Shown here piece by piece: positions 43,428 to 52,989 of a DNA stretch of 64,000 bases. Made by a program: the position numbers and the translations under genes. The stretch lies in contig NZ_PEND01000011.1 in NCBI RefSeq assembly GCF_002844195.1, positions 31,634 through 95,633 of the forward strand, read 5' to 3'. Origin of the DNA: Halegenticoccus soli (GTDB lineage: Archaea > Halobacteriota > Halobacteria > Halobacteriales > Haloferacaceae). Under the pieces are notes generated by a model. It did not search any database, was not told where the DNA came from, and was given only the letters and a program-made list of their open reading frames with translations. How positions within the stretch are numbered: the stretch's first letter is position 1; each line of letters opens with the position of its first letter.

Positions 43428-43914
43428 CGAGGACAATCGATTCGGCGATATCGCTGAACAGCTCCAACAAACAGAAGATAGAGAGCAAGCGAAGGACGGC
43501 GAAGATATCACCATAGCGGAAGACACTCAAGCGGCAACTACTACTGAATCTGTCGAGACCATCAACGAAGAGGGCGCTCCTCCCGCCACTCAGGAAATGG
43601 GTGACTCCGATGAGGAAGAGCCAGCCAGCGGACCGGCGTTCTCCTTTGATAAGACCAATATGCATGGATTCTATGTCCGTGAAGGAACGTGGAAGCGCGT
43701 CACGCGAATGCGGTCTTCGGTGACCGCTGCGTGCTCGATGTTCGATGTCTCTGAATTCGAAGGACGAGAGTTCCAAGATGCATGCCTCCAAGTGGTTGCC
43801 GACCACGGTGATGAGGTCGCCCTCCAAATTCTTCGAGAGCGAGGTGTCGAAGCGGATGAGGAACGTGTTCAGGAAATCGTTGAAATGTTGAACAGCCAAG
43901 TGATAGACGATTAG
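43420..43914 (+). CDS. ParA-coupled protein, candidate centromere-binding partner
   Basis: A 164-residue acidic protein that overlaps parA by 8 bases. The first 85 residues are low in complexity and Glu/Thr-rich. The last 75 form a compact, mostly helical domain (FYVREGTWKRVTRMRSSVTA, EFEGREFQDACLQVV, ILRERGVEADEERVQEIVEM). There is no ParB N-terminal or HTH signature. A partner of ParA is inferred from position and repeats. It could be a new archaeal type of centromere-binding or adaptor protein. Confidence 0.6.
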   Translation: MPNEDNRFGDIAEQLQQTEDREQAKDGEDITIAEDTQAATTTESVETINEEGAPPATQEMGDSDEEEPASGPAFSFDKTNMHGFYVREGTWKRVTRMRSSVTAACSMFDVSEFEGREFQDACLQVVADHGDEVALQILRERGVEADEERVQEIVEMLNSQVIDD

Positions 43915-43952
43915 GTTAGTTAATTCGGCGCCATTATCTTCACTACCTACAT

Positions 43953-43987
43953 TATACAAATTCTGTACAAAATGTACATTGTGTAGA
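43953..43987. repeat. TGTACA iteron downstream of the par operon
   Basis: ATACAAATTCTGTACAAAA, then TGTACATTGTGTAGA repeats motifs of the upstream iterons (ACAAAATGTACA and TTGTGTAGA-like). Repeats on both sides of the operon resemble plasmid partition loci. Confidence 0.55.
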
Positions 43988-44043
43988 GCTCAACTCTATC
44001 ATGGCTGTTGGTTTCGCTAGGAGATTTGCCTGGCCGTCGATCC

Positions 44044-44391
44044 TTAGTTCTTAGAATCGTTGTTGGGCTTGGCAGCGAGGAACGCCCCACTCTCTTTGAA
44101 GTGCGCATGCATCTCGTCAGATCTACACTTAAGCTCATCCTTACTCACAGCCCGTTGCTCGGAGGTGTCATAAAGGCCCTCGTCGATATATTCGGAGGTG
44201 TCGATCGGCTCGCCCTCTTTGTAGGTGGTGGCCAAAAAGAACAGAGCCGACGGGTCAACGTCGCTGTCGAGTGGCTCTTGATATTTTTCTTGATTGGCAT
44301 ATTTCTCGTCGGGGGCGTCTGACGTGACGCTCGACGACTTGTCGAAGAGTGAGCTGTTCGCTTCGATTTCGTCTGGCTGCTTATCAGTCAT
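44044..44391 (-). CDS. hypothetical acidic protein downstream of the vapC remnant
   Basis: A 115-residue acidic, Asp/Glu/Ser-rich protein with a short helical C-terminal part (DELKCRSDEMHAHFKESG). Its ATG is at 44391. No family is recognised. Coding sequence is likely given composition. It is not an obvious antitoxin, as those precede vapC in most operons. Confidence 0.5.
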   Translation of the reverse strand: MTDKQPDEIEANSSLFDKSSSVTSDAPDEKYANQEKYQEPLDSDVDPSALFFLATTYKEGEPIDTSEYIDEGLYDTSEQRAVSKDELKCRSDEMHAHFKESGAFLAAKPNNDSKN

Positions 44392-44418
44392 GGCATCTCC
44401 TCAGAGTGAAAGTCATGG

Positions 44419-44848
44419 TTAGGCCGTCGATTGTGTGTCGCCGTCTGCGTCTTCAACCATCGCACGAGGGTCTTGCACCGTGAGATCGGGAACGGCCTCG
44501 AAATCCGAGTCGACGGCAACCACTGGGAGAGACGTGTCACGTGCAATCCCGCCGATGAGGATATCGACCACGTTGATAAGCTCGCCACGGGCGAGTAACG
44601 TCGCGCGTATCTGCACGGCTTCATGCGCTGTGGAGCGGCTGAATCGAGAATAGTTGTCCATTCGAGCGCTTTTGCCACCGTCCCGATCGCCTCTCCAGGC
44701 GCGTTCGAGCGGAGCGCTCCGGTGTACAGCTCATAGAGAACGAGTGTCGGGATGGCAAAGTCGGCATCAGATCGTTCTTCGAGAAAGGTTACGGTGTGTT
44801 CTTCACCGCGTAAATAGCCGACGAGAAAGCTACTGTCCAAACAAATCA
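44419..44848 (-). pseudogene. vapC: vapC (PIN-domain toxin) remnant: no start codon and frameshifted
   Basis: The first frame gives ICLDSSFLVGYLRGEE and FAIPTLVLYELYTGALRS, with Asp and Glu of the PIN active site. After a frameshift near 44650 a second frame continues STAHEAVQIRATLLARG, VVDILIGGIARD and VVAVDSDFEAV with the later acidic residues. The expected ATG before ICLDSS is absent: sequence there is the 3' end of the neighbouring DUF6789-type gene, whose stop overlaps it. The upstream antitoxin gene is missing. The gene was cut at this junction, which I read as the edge of the accessory segment. Confidence 0.75.
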
Positions 44849-45379
44849 GACGAGCGTCTCCGGGCGATTGGCAAGGTAATCGAAGACCGAGCCGAGCGAG
44901 AACCCGTAGGCGACGTGACCGAGCAGCGTGAGGAGGAGATAGAGCACGAGCGCGATCCCCGTCTGGTCGGAGTAGAAGGCCATGACGAAGCCAGTCCAGA
45001 GCACCATCCCGTACGGGATTCCCTTCGTGGCGTACTTCGTCCCGGGGAGGTACGACCCAATCGAGGCGAAGAGGAGCGGCCAGGTGACCATGCCGTTCAG
45101 TAGAAACAGGACGTAGCCGGCGGACACGGGATCCAACGGGATCAGGACGTTTACCCCGGTGAGTTCTGTGAGCGAGGCAAACGAGCTCACCTCGAACGCC
45201 CCGAGGGTCGCCGCGATCAGCAACACGACCGTCATGACGGTCGTTCCCACGAGGCCGCCGACCGCGCCGACGAACCCGTCGGTGACGATGCCGGTCAGGT
45301 GGTCGAAGTCGGGCTCCGCCACGTCCTCCGAGACCGTTTCCGTGATATCGATCTCTGCCTGGGTGTCATTGTCTACCAT
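44846..45379 (-). CDS. DUF6789-type membrane protein next to cytochrome oxidase genes
   Basis: A 177-residue protein starting MVDNDTQAEIDITETV. An acidic start is followed by four hydrophobic segments (GAVGGLVGTTVMTVVLLIAA, VSAGYVLFLLNGMVTWPLLF, MVLWTGFVMAFY, ALVLYLLLTLLGHVAYGF). I associate it with the DUF6789 family, often found near haloarchaeal terminal oxidase genes. It is divergent from coxB. Function unknown; a role in oxidase assembly is possible. Confidence 0.75.
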   Translation of the reverse strand: MVDNDTQAEIDITETVSEDVAEPDFDHLTGIVTDGFVGAVGGLVGTTVMTVVLLIAATLGAFEVSSFASLTELTGVNVLIPLDPVSAGYVLFLLNGMVTWPLLFASIGSYLPGTKYATKGIPYGMVLWTGFVMAFYSDQTGIALVLYLLLTLLGHVAYGFSLGSVFDYLANRPETLV

Positions 45380-45461
45380 GATATTTACTCCGTCCAGCAG
45401 CGTCAAAAGCGTTCCCCAGCGCCGGAGCGCAACGGACCCCCTCCGCAATGAATAAGTACCC

Positions 45462-45470
45462 ATAAAGATA
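45462..45470 (+). promoter_or_regulatory. TATA element of the cox operon
   Basis: ATAAAGATA on the plus strand lies about 35 bases before the coxB start at 45501, giving an almost leaderless message. Confidence 0.45.
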
Positions 45471-45500
45471 ATCAAAATTAATAGGGGACATGTGGTACCG

Positions 45501-46307
45501 ATGCACACGGTAGGGTCGGTGGTCGCGGTCGTCCCGCTGCACGGAGAGGGCATTCTCCCGACGGGTACCAGAGCCGACGTGTTTCGGGAGATCTTCTGGG
45601 TGTTTCTGCTGCTCGGCACGCTCGTCGGCGTCGTCGTCATCGTCTACATGTTCTACAACGCGTACAAGTACAGAGACGGCGGGGCGCGAGCCGGCGCGGT
45701 GGACGGGCGCGAGCGCGGGGCGGCCGACGACCGGCCGACGCTCGGCGAACTCCCGACGGGCGGTGGCGGCGGACGGAAGCTCTTCCTTTCGTTCGCGCTG
45801 AGCACGGTGATCGTCATCTCGCTCATCGCCTGGACGTACGGAACGCTCCTCTACGTCGAGGCGGCCCCGACCGAGCAGGAGGACGACGTTCTCGAAATCC
45901 GCGTCGAGGCGTACCAGTTCGGCTGGGCGTTCACCTACCCGAACGGCCACACCGCCGACGGGACGCTCCGCGTTCCCCAAGGGGAGACGGTGGAACTCGT
46001 CGTGACCTCGCGCGACGTCTTCCACAATTTCGGGATCCCCGAGCTCAGGGTGAAAGCCGACGCGATCCCGGGGCAGACGACCACCGCGCGGTTCACGCCG
46101 AGCGAGACGGGGACGTATCAGGCGAACTGCTACGAGCTCTGCGGCGCGGGCCACTCGTACATGACGGCGGAAGTCGTCGTGATGGAGCCGGACGACTACG
46201 AGCGGTGGTACGAAAACACCGCGTCGAACTCCGAAACGCCGTCGAACGCCACCACCGCGAACTCCACTACCGCGAACGCCAGCGCATCGGTCGGGGGTGA
46301 CAGGTGA
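45501..46307 (+). CDS. coxB: cytochrome c oxidase subunit II
   Basis: A 268-residue membrane-anchored subunit that carries electrons into the terminal oxidase. Two membrane segments ([20 protein letters not shown] and [17 protein letters not shown]) precede the cupredoxin domain. The binuclear CuA site is complete: His in DVFHNFG, then [12 protein letters not shown] with Cys, Cys, His and Met. ATG at 45501 is preferred over a GTG three codons earlier. The Asn/Thr/Ser-rich tail may be glycosylated. It is followed at once by the subunit I/III fusion. Confidence 0.92.
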   Translation: MHTVGSVVAVVPLHGEGILPTGTRADVFREIFWVFLLLGTLVGVVVIVYMFYNAYKYRDGGARAGAVDGRERGAADDRPTLGELPTGGGGGRKLFLSFALSTVIVISLIAWTYGTLLYVEAAPTEQEDDVLEIRVEAYQFGWAFTYPNGHTADGTLRVPQGETVELVVTSRDVFHNFGIPELRVKADAIPGQTTTARFTPSETGTYQANCYELCGAGHSYMTAEVVVMEPDDYERWYENTASNSETPSNATTANSTTANASASVGGDR

Positions 46308-46314
46308 ACGAACC

Positions 46315-49002
46315 ATGAACGACGAGACGCGACACCGAACGGAGCCGGACGGCGGACACACGACCGACGGTGGGCATGCGTCCGCCGGCGAACGCACGAC
46401 TGACGGCGAACACGAAACTGACGGTGGGCGTGCGACCGACGGTGGGCACGCGACGGCGGGCGACGAGCTGGATCCGTCGCGGATTGACGGGCACGCCGAC
46501 GCCGCCGAGGAGGCGTTCCCGCCCCTCGGATCGATAAAGCGCTGGTTCGTCACGACGAACCACAAGGATATCGGGATCCTGTACACGCTGACCGCGCTGT
46601 TCTTTCTCGTCTTCGGCGGCGTCCTCGCGCTGCTCATGCGGGTGCAGCTGTGGACGCCCGGCGGGAACTTTCTCTCTCCTCTGTCGTACAATCAGGCCGT
46701 CACGGCTCACGGCCTCCTCATGGTCTTCTGGTTCCTCTCGCCGTTCGCCTTCGGCTTCGCGAACTACGTCGTCCCACTCCAGATCGGCGCGAAGGACCTC
46801 GCGTTCCCGCGACTCAACGCGCTGAGCTACTGGTTGTACCTGTTTTCAGGAGTCCTCTTCGGCGTCTCGTTCTTCCAGGGGCAGTCGCTCGCCGGCGGGT
46901 GGACGATGTACGCTCCCCTCAACCTCCCGACGTACATGCCGAACGTCGGTGCGACGACCGCCATCCTGGCGTTGGTCCTGTTCGTGGCCTCCGTGACCGT
47001 CTCGTCGGTGAACTTCCTGACGACCATGCACCGGATGCGGGCGGAGGGGCTCACCTATTGGCGGCTGCCGCTTTTCACGTGGACGATCCTCCTGACGGTC
47101 TGGATGATGCTCTTCGCCTTCGCGGCTCTTCTCGCGGCGCTTTTGATCCTCACCTCGGATCGTCTCCTCGGGACCACCTACTTCGCCGCCGAGGGGAGCG
47201 GCTCGCTGCTCTGGGCGCACCTCTTCTGGTTTTTCGGCCACCCGGAGGTGTACATCGTCTTCTTCCCCGCGCTCGGCGTGATGGCCGAGACGTTCCAGAC
47301 GTTCACCGGGCGGCGGCTCGTCGGTCGGAAGTGGTTCATCCTGGCGATGATCCTCGTCGCGGTTCAGAGCTTCGCGGTGTGGATGCACCACATGTTCCTC
47401 ACGGGCATCAACCTCCAGGTCAAGACGCTGTTCATGGCGACCACGATCGGCATCTCGCTTCCCTTCGATCTCATGGTCTTCGCGCTCATCTACACCATGA
47501 TCAAGGGGCGGATCCGGTTCACCACCCCGTTCTTGTTCTCGTTCGGCGCGCTCGTGCTGTTCATCATCGGGGGCATCACCGGCGTCTTCCTCGGCGCGAT
47601 CGTCCTCGACTACGAGTTCAGGGGAACCTACTGGGTCGTCGCGCACTTCCACTACGTGATGGTCGGCGGCGTCACCGCCCTGATCGGCGGCCTCTACTAC
47701 TGGTTCCCGAAGATGACCGGTCGGATGTACGACGAGTGGCTCGGGAAGGTCCACTTCGGGCTGTTTTTCGTCGGGTTCAACCTCCTGTACTTCCCGATGT
47801 TCCTCGCCTGGGAGACCCCGAGACGCGTCATCGAGTACGACCCGGCGTTCGTCACCTGGCACCAGCTCGCCACCGTCGGCGCGTTCGTGCTCGGCGCGTC
47901 GTTCCTCGTCATGTTCTGGAATCTCTCGCGGAGTCTGTTCGTCGGCGAGGAGGCCGGGGACAACCCGTGGGAGTTCGCGACCACCGCGGAGTGGGCGGTC
48001 CCGTCGCCTCCCCCGCTCGAGAACTTCCCCGGAACGCCCAGCTACGGGAGCGGATCGCTGCGCTTCCTCACGACCGAACGAGCCCTGACGCCCGGCGAAG
48101 GGTCGGGCGGCGCGCCGGGGGTCGCGGACGGCGGAACGACCGCCGCCGTCGGGGGGATCGATCACGACCTCGACTCGCGCGGTCTCGGCGGTCACGACCC
48201 CGATCGCAGTCACGACCCGAACCACGGCCACGAGAGTCACGCGAGCGTCTGGCCCTTCGTCGTCGGTCTCGCGTCGTTCGTCGTCTTCCTGGGCCTCTCC
48301 GGCTTCCGCGACGGGGGGCTCCCCCCGGGAATGGAGGGCGGCATCTACGCCGGCATCGCCGTCGTCGGCACCGCCTTCCTCGCCTTCGCGCTGGTCGGGA
48401 TGGCGAGACAGCGGTTCCGCGGCCCGGCGGGTCCGTTCGGCGAGAGCTGGCCGTTCGACGGCGTCGAAAACACGAAACTCGGCGTCTGGATCTTCCTGGC
48501 GTCGGACGTCGTCCTCTTCGGGGCGTTCATCGGCGCGTACGTCTTCACCCGCGTCGCGCACGGCTGGGTCGACTGGCACGTCGTCCCGCACGATCCGACG
48601 CCCGGGCTGGTCAACACCTACCTCCTGCTCACGAGCAGCTTCAGCGTCGTCCTCGCGCTCGTCGCGGCCGAGAAGGGGAGTCGGTACGGGCTCCTCGCCG
48701 GGCTGACCGCCACGCTGGTACTGGGTGTGGGGTTCCTCGCGAACAAGGCGATCGAGTGGAACGAACTCTTCCACGAGGGGCTGACGCTCTCGAGCAGCGT
48801 CGAAACCTCGACGTTCTACCTCACGACGGGGTTGCACGGGGCGCACGTGCTCGTCGGCCTCCTGATCGTCCTCTACATGATGGGCAGGGCGGCCCGCGGC
48901 GCGTACCTCGACGACGAGCGGCCGGTGGAGTACTTCGGGCTCTACTGGCACTTCGTCGACATCGTCTGGCTGTTCCTCTTCCCGCTGTTCTACATCATAT
49001 AG
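46315..49002 (+). CDS. coxAC: cytochrome c oxidase subunit I + III fusion
   Basis: An 895-residue protein. An acidic, Gly/His-rich extension of about 60 residues precedes the heme-copper oxidase core ([14 protein letters not shown]). All metal ligands are present: His in [12 protein letters not shown], the CuB His with its cross-linked Tyr in [14 protein letters not shown], the CuB pair in WMHHMF and the two heme His in [11 protein letters not shown]. After a Gly/Asp/His linker (about 590-650) a subunit III domain follows ([19 protein letters not shown], then [16 protein letters not shown] and [17 protein letters not shown]). A GTG at 46297 would add six residues. Fused I/III subunits are known in archaea. 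Confidence 0.92.
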   Translation: MNDETRHRTEPDGGHTTDGGHASAGERTTDGEHETDGGRATDGGHATAGDELDPSRIDGHADAAEEAFPPLGSIKRWFVTTNHKDIGILYTLTALFFLVFGGVLALLMRVQLWTPGGNFLSPLSYNQAVTAHGLLMVFWFLSPFAFGFANYVVPLQIGAKDLAFPRLNALSYWLYLFSGVLFGVSFFQGQSLAGGWTMYAPLNLPTYMPNVGATTAILALVLFVASVTVSSVNFLTTMHRMRAEGLTYWRLPLFTWTILLTVWMMLFAFAALLAALLILTSDRLLGTTYFAAEGSGSLLWAHLFWFFGHPEVYIVFFPALGVMAETFQTFTGRRLVGRKWFILAMILVAVQSFAVWMHHMFLTGINLQVKTLFMATTIGISLPFDLMVFALIYTMIKGRIRFTTPFLFSFGALVLFIIGGITGVFLGAIVLDYEFRGTYWVVAHFHYVMVGGVTALIGGLYYWFPKMTGRMYDEWLGKVHFGLFFVGFNLLYFPMFLAWETPRRVIEYDPAFVTWHQLATVGAFVLGASFLVMFWNLSRSLFVGEEAGDNPWEFATTAEWAVPSPPPLENFPGTPSYGSGSLRFLTTERALTPGEGSGGAPGVADGGTTAAVGGIDHDLDSRGLGGHDPDRSHDPNHGHESHASVWPFVVGLASFVVFLGLSGFRDGGLPPGMEGGIYAGIAVVGTAFLAFALVGMARQRFRGPAGPFGESWPFDGVENTKLGVWIFLASDVVLFGAFIGAYVFTRVAHGWVDWHVVPHDPTPGLVNTYLLLTSSFSVVLALVAAEKGSRYGLLAGLTATLVLGVGFLANKAIEWNELFHEGLTLSSSVETSTFYLTTGLHGAHVLVGLLIVLYMMGRAARGAYLDDERPVEYFGLYWHFVDIVWLFLFPLFYII

Positions 49003-49010
49003 GTGACACC

Positions 49011-49271
49011 ATGACGTCAACGAAACTGTACACGGCGATATACGTCGTCCTCTTCGCGATGGCGACGGCGCAGGTGCTGATCGAGTTCGCGGGGCTCGCC
49101 TACTGGGTCGGCGTAGCCGCGATACTGGCACTCTCGTCTCTCAAGGCGGTCATGGTCGCGGGGTACTACCAGCACCTCCGGTTCGAACCCCCCGCGATCT
49201 CGGCCGTCGTCCTCGTCGGCCTGCTCGCCGCGCTCGTGTTGACATTCGCCGCCGCGTACTCGATTCTCTGA
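49011..49271 (+). CDS. small subunit IV-like protein of the terminal oxidase
   Basis: An 86-residue protein with three hydrophobic segments (YTAIYVVLFAMATAQVLIEF, WVGVAAILALSSLKAVMVAG, ISAVVLVGLLAALVLTFAAA). The middle segment ends KAVMVAGYYQHL, the family motif of CoxD/subunit IV proteins. It starts 8 bases after the fusion gene stops. It probably stabilises the oxidase. Confidence 0.85.
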   Translation: MTSTKLYTAIYVVLFAMATAQVLIEFAGLAYWVGVAAILALSSLKAVMVAGYYQHLRFEPPAISAVVLVGLLAALVLTFAAAYSIL

Positions 49272-49319
49272 CAACGCCCCCGAACGTCGGAACCTTCCCT
49301 CGATTCAGGTCGAGGCCGC

Positions 49320-50129
49320 TCACGTTCGAGAACCGGGTCGCCAGTACAGGAGTCCGACGGCGAGGACGAACGCGGCGGTCGAGAGATCGACCGAGAGCGC
49401 GTCGATTCCCGTCGCGAGCGACGCGCCGCCGGCCGCGCCCGTCGCGAGTGACGCGACCAGCGGAAAACTGCATCCGAGGCACGACGCGAGGCCGAACGCG
49501 CCCCCGAGCGCGGTTCGACCCGCGTCGAGAACGGCCGCGTAGACGAGGTACGCGAGCGAGAGGTACCCGATAACGAGATACGGCACGAAGTAGACGTGTC
49601 CGACGCCGGGGACCGCGTAGGCGATCCTGGGCCCCCATCCGGGCGACGCCATCGCGAACTGGAATCCGACTACGTGCGCGTGATCGTGCCCGTGGTGGCC
49701 GAGCGAGATCCCGACGAGGCCCGCCAGGAAGGCGAGTATCAGGAAGTATCCCGCCGCGACACCGAGCGCCACCCACCGGTAGCGCCGCGAAGAACGCGGA
49801 GGGGCCGTCCTCGCGACCGCCCAGAGACCGACGTTGATCCAGACGAACGGGTAAAGCACGTACCGAAGGCTCGTCACCTCCGCCGACGTCAACCCGAAGT
49901 AACCGACGAGACCGAGCAGCTCGACGACGGCGACTCCAGCGATCCAGCGGCGGCTCCCGAGAGAGACCGCGTTCCGTCCTCGGGACGCGATCGCGCTCCG
50001 TCCGCCGGGCCCAATCGCGCCCCCGAGCCGATCCGAGAGCGCGCGTCGGATCGTCGACGCCTCCGCCGCGTCTCCGCTTCCCGAGCGGCGGAAAGCGCGA
50101 CCGGACGACGACTCGGAACTATCTCTCAC
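49320..50129 (-). CDS. polytopic membrane protein near the cox genes (DUF7546-like)
   Basis: A membrane protein of about 269 residues with six or seven hydrophobic segments and a His-rich loop (GISLGHHGHDHAHVVGFQF). ASCLGCSFPLVASLATGA with two Cys in a membrane segment stands out. The GTG at 50129 (VRDSSESSSGR) or a TTG at 50153 overlapping the upstream stop are the possible starts. I associate it with the DUF7546 family only from memory. It is co-directional with the gene at 50150-50587 and convergent with cox. Copper or heme delivery is possible but unproven. Confidence 0.6.
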   Translation of the reverse strand: MRDSSESSSGRAFRRSGSGDAAEASTIRRALSDRLGGAIGPGGRSAIASRGRNAVSLGSRRWIAGVAVVELLGLVGYFGLTSAEVTSLRYVLYPFVWINVGLWAVARTAPPRSSRRYRWVALGVAAGYFLILAFLAGLVGISLGHHGHDHAHVVGFQFAMASPGWGPRIAYAVPGVGHVYFVPYLVIGYLSLAYLVYAAVLDAGRTALGGAFGLASCLGCSFPLVASLATGAAGGASLATGIDALSVDLSTAAFVLAVGLLYWRPGSRT

Positions 50130-50149
50130 GGCGCTCTCTCCGGTTTCTC

Positions 50150-50587
50150 TCAACTCCCCACGGTGAGTTTCAGTACGACCGCGAGGACGAACAGCAGCCC
50201 GAGGACCCACACGCTCGCCGCGGCCGCCTGGGCGCTCTTCAACCCCCTGTACCTCGCCGAGCGATAGATGCCGAAGACGAGATACGCCGCCAGGACGGAA
50301 AGACCCACCCCCGCCAGCACGAAACCGACCGCTCCTTTGATCGACTCCGGCACCCCGGCGCCGCTGACGAAGAGAACCGCGGTCGCCGCCGAGACGAAAA
50401 CGAGCAGGAGGAACCCGACGGTCCACGCCGTCGGACTCCCGGCGACTCGGGCGAGCGCATCGGACGTACTCCGCCGGTCGTCCACCCGATACTGACGCCA
50501 CCCCCCTCCCCGGGCGAGGCTGACGGCGACGGCGAGCAGGAACAGCCCCATCAGGACGGTGCTGACGAAGTAGGCCAGTTGTGCCAT
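50150..50587 (-). CDS. four-segment membrane protein, unknown family
   Basis: A 145-residue protein with four hydrophobic segments (AQLAYFVSTVLMGLFLLAVA, WTVGFLLLVFVSAATAVLFV, GAVGFVLAGVGLSVLAAYLV, AAASVWVLGLLFVLAVVLKL). Its strong promoter and ribosome-binding sequence (GGAGG at 50597-50602) make it a clear gene. It heads a two-gene unit with the downstream membrane protein. Function unknown; an oxidase accessory role is inferred from position. Confidence 0.65.
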   Translation of the reverse strand: MAQLAYFVSTVLMGLFLLAVAVSLARGGGWRQYRVDDRRSTSDALARVAGSPTAWTVGFLLLVFVSAATAVLFVSGAGVPESIKGAVGFVLAGVGLSVLAAYLVFGIYRSARYRGLKSAQAAAASVWVLGLLFVLAVVLKLTVGS

Positions 50588-50628
50588 CTGAGCGGTCCTC
50601 CTTTCTGAGTGTAGTTCATCATCGTGCG

Positions 50629-50637
50629 TTATAAATA
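50629..50637 (-). promoter_or_regulatory. TATA element of the 50587-start unit
   Basis: AATATTTATAA on the minus strand, about 45 bases before the ATG, with GGAGG between. It is divergent from the tatC gene start at 50787. Confidence 0.5.
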
Positions 50638-50786
50638 TTCGCGGCCGTCCGCGACTCCTCGCTCCTGACGATCCCGACGAAGCTCGTCGGGCCGCGGACC
50701 TCGCTTCCTGTCGTCCGTTCCGATTGTCCGCTCCCGCGGAATCATGTACGAAAGCTGAAAAGTTGATAACGCCGTAACGGGTTTCG

Positions 50787-52736
50787 ATGGATATGAGAGA
50801 ACCGCTCACCGACGACGCCCGCCGCGCGCTCGACGGGGGGCGCGAAACCGTGGGCGCCATGCTGCGGGCCGCTCGGGACGACCTCCGGAAGGTGTTCGCG
50901 GTCTTTCTCCTGGGCTTCCTCGGCACGTTCTACTCGCTTCGCCTCCACGGGTGGGAGTTCCTCAAGCGAGTGACGACCGCGGGGATGAGCGAGTGGGTCG
51001 GTTCGAACGTCGAATTCATCGCGCTCACGCCGTTCGATGTGATCCTGCTCCAGGCGAAGTTCGCGACGTTCGGCGGCGCGCTGCTCGCGCTCCCGGTTTT
51101 CGTCTACTTCGCGCGCGCCGCGCTCGACGCCCGCGGGCTGTGGCCCCGGTCGATCGTCGCCCGCCGGACGCTCGTCCCTCTCGCGTTCGCGTCGGCGGCG
51201 CTCTTCGCCCTCGGTGTGATCTACAGCTACCGCTTTTTCATCCCGCTGTTGTTCGAATTTCTCGCCGGGAACGCGCTGAGCGCGGGTTTCGAGCCGCAGT
51301 ACTCGATCGTCCAGTGGGCGCAGTTCGTCCTCCTGTTGACAGTCACGTTCGGCGCGGCGGCCCAGCTCCCGCTCGTCATGACCGCCCTGTCGCACGCCGA
51401 CGTCGTCCCCTACGCGACGTTTCGGCGGCGGTGGCGCCACGCCGTGGTCGCCATCGTCGTCGTCAGCTCGATGGCGAACGGCTCGCCGGACCCGTTCTCG
51501 ATGTCGCTCGTCGCGCTCCCCCTCGTCGCCCTCTACGCGGTCGGGTTGGGCTGCTCGAAAGTCGCCACGGCGGCCGCCCGGAATCGGGGGCGGTTCGATC
51601 ACCGGACGGCTCTCGGCGCTGCCCCGACACCCGCCACCGCGGGCGATCCGCAGGGCATCGACATCGCATCTCTCGACGCGGCGGGCGTTCGCGCGGCGCC
51701 GCCGGAGGCGTTCGACGCGCTCACGGAGGCGGCGGCGCTCTCCCACGCGGACGCCGCGCTCGGCGCGGGCGATCACGCGAAGGCCAGGGCCGTCCTCGAC
51801 CGATTCGACGAGGCGCAGCTCCGGCGCGAAGTGCGGGAACGGAAAACGCCCGCGAATTCCGGAGCCGACGACGGAACGGCGGCGGATCCGACGGCCGGGG
51901 ATTCCGACGCCGAGCGGTCGTTCCTCGACTCCCTCGCGGACGAGCGCGATCCGGACGATGTCGGGGGGTATTACGTGGACATCAAGTTCGTCCTCGACAG
52001 TATCACCTCGCGGAGCTTCCGCGTCGTCGGCGCGTTCATGCTGATCATGGGCGGCACGTTCACGTGGCTGTACTCGGGCGGCATCGGCGGCGTCAAGCGG
52101 GACTTCCTCGGGCGGTTGCCGCCGAGCGTCCACCCCGAGTCGCTCACGATCGTCACGCTCCACCCGGTCGAGGCGCTCGTGTTCGAGATGAAGTTCTCGC
52201 TCCTCGTCGCGCTCGTGGCGACGCTCCCGGTCGTCGCTTACTACGCCTGGCCGGCGCTGCGCGACCGCGGCTTCGTCCGCGGCCACCAGCGGATCATCTT
52301 CGGCTGGACGGCCGCGCTCGTCGCCGGGCTCGCCGGCGGGTTCGCGCTCGGGTATGCGTACGTGGCGCCGACGGTCGTCTCGTACCTCGTCGCCGACGCG
52401 ATCCGCGCGGACATGATCATCAGCTACCGGATCTCGGACTTCTTCTGGCTGATCTTCTACACGACGGCGGGAATCGGTCTGCTCGCGGACGTGCCGGTGC
52501 TCATGATCCTGCTTAACACGGCCGGCGTCCCCTATCGGACGATGCGCGACCGCTGGCGCGAGGTCGCCGTCGCCCTCCTCCTGCTCGCCGCGTACTTCAC
52601 TCCGGGCGGTGCCGTCACGATGTTCCTGGTGACGATCCCCCTCATGGTCGCCTACGGCGTCGGCCTCGTCGCCCTGTTCGTCTTCACCGTCGGCGGCCGC
52701 CGCGACCTCGTCGCCTTCGGGATCTCCAAGGGATGA
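50787..52736 (+). CDS. tatC: double-length TatC (TatCt) protein translocase subunit
   Basis: A 649-residue protein containing two TatC domains in tandem, the haloarchaeal TatCt arrangement. Domain 1 (about 30-275) has LTPFDVILLQAKFATFGGAL. A soluble linker with acidic and Ala-rich sequence lies at about 275-395. Domain 2 (395-640) has LHPVEALVFEMKFSLLVALV. The P-x-E/D and F-x-x-K patterns are TatC hallmarks. Most haloarchaea also carry a single-domain TatCo, usually adjacent; none is in the window. It recognises twin-Arg signals, as on FdhA and the lipoproteins here. Start at 50787 or 50793. Confidence 0.9.
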   Translation: MDMREPLTDDARRALDGGRETVGAMLRAARDDLRKVFAVFLLGFLGTFYSLRLHGWEFLKRVTTAGMSEWVGSNVEFIALTPFDVILLQAKFATFGGALLALPVFVYFARAALDARGLWPRSIVARRTLVPLAFASAALFALGVIYSYRFFIPLLFEFLAGNALSAGFEPQYSIVQWAQFVLLLTVTFGAAAQLPLVMTALSHADVVPYATFRRRWRHAVVAIVVVSSMANGSPDPFSMSLVALPLVALYAVGLGCSKVATAAARNRGRFDHRTALGAAPTPATAGDPQGIDIASLDAAGVRAAPPEAFDALTEAAALSHADAALGAGDHAKARAVLDRFDEAQLRREVRERKTPANSGADDGTAADPTAGDSDAERSFLDSLADERDPDDVGGYYVDIKFVLDSITSRSFRVVGAFMLIMGGTFTWLYSGGIGGVKRDFLGRLPPSVHPESLTIVTLHPVEALVFEMKFSLLVALVATLPVVAYYAWPALRDRGFVRGHQRIIFGWTAALVAGLAGGFALGYAYVAPTVVSYLVADAIRADMIISYRISDFFWLIFYTTAGIGLLADVPVLMILLNTAGVPYRTMRDRWREVAVALLLLAAYFTPGGAVTMFLVTIPLMVAYGVGLVALFVFTVGGRRDLVAFGISKG

Positions 52737-52989
52737 AGGACCTCGTGCAGGACGCGCTCACTTGGAGAGAGCCGCGTTGAGAAACCGCGTGGCGATGACT
52801 CACTTGCGGATGGGAGCGCCCGCGACAGTGCCTCTCGTTCTCGGGGGGACTTCCTTGACGATGCTTTCGCCCACGTGCCGTAGACGCGGCTAGTCGGTTC
52901 TTTAACGGAGTATGCGACGCGATCACCCGCGGAGAGTTTGGCGGCATCAACACCGGGAGCAGGGTTCCCCTCTGCGGAAGTGGGCTCGT

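Noticed and set aside
46846..49131. A 761-codon minus-strand open frame across the oxidase gene
   Set aside because: Composition (Arg, Glu, Pro runs) and position opposite the fully conserved heme-copper oxidase show it is a shadow.
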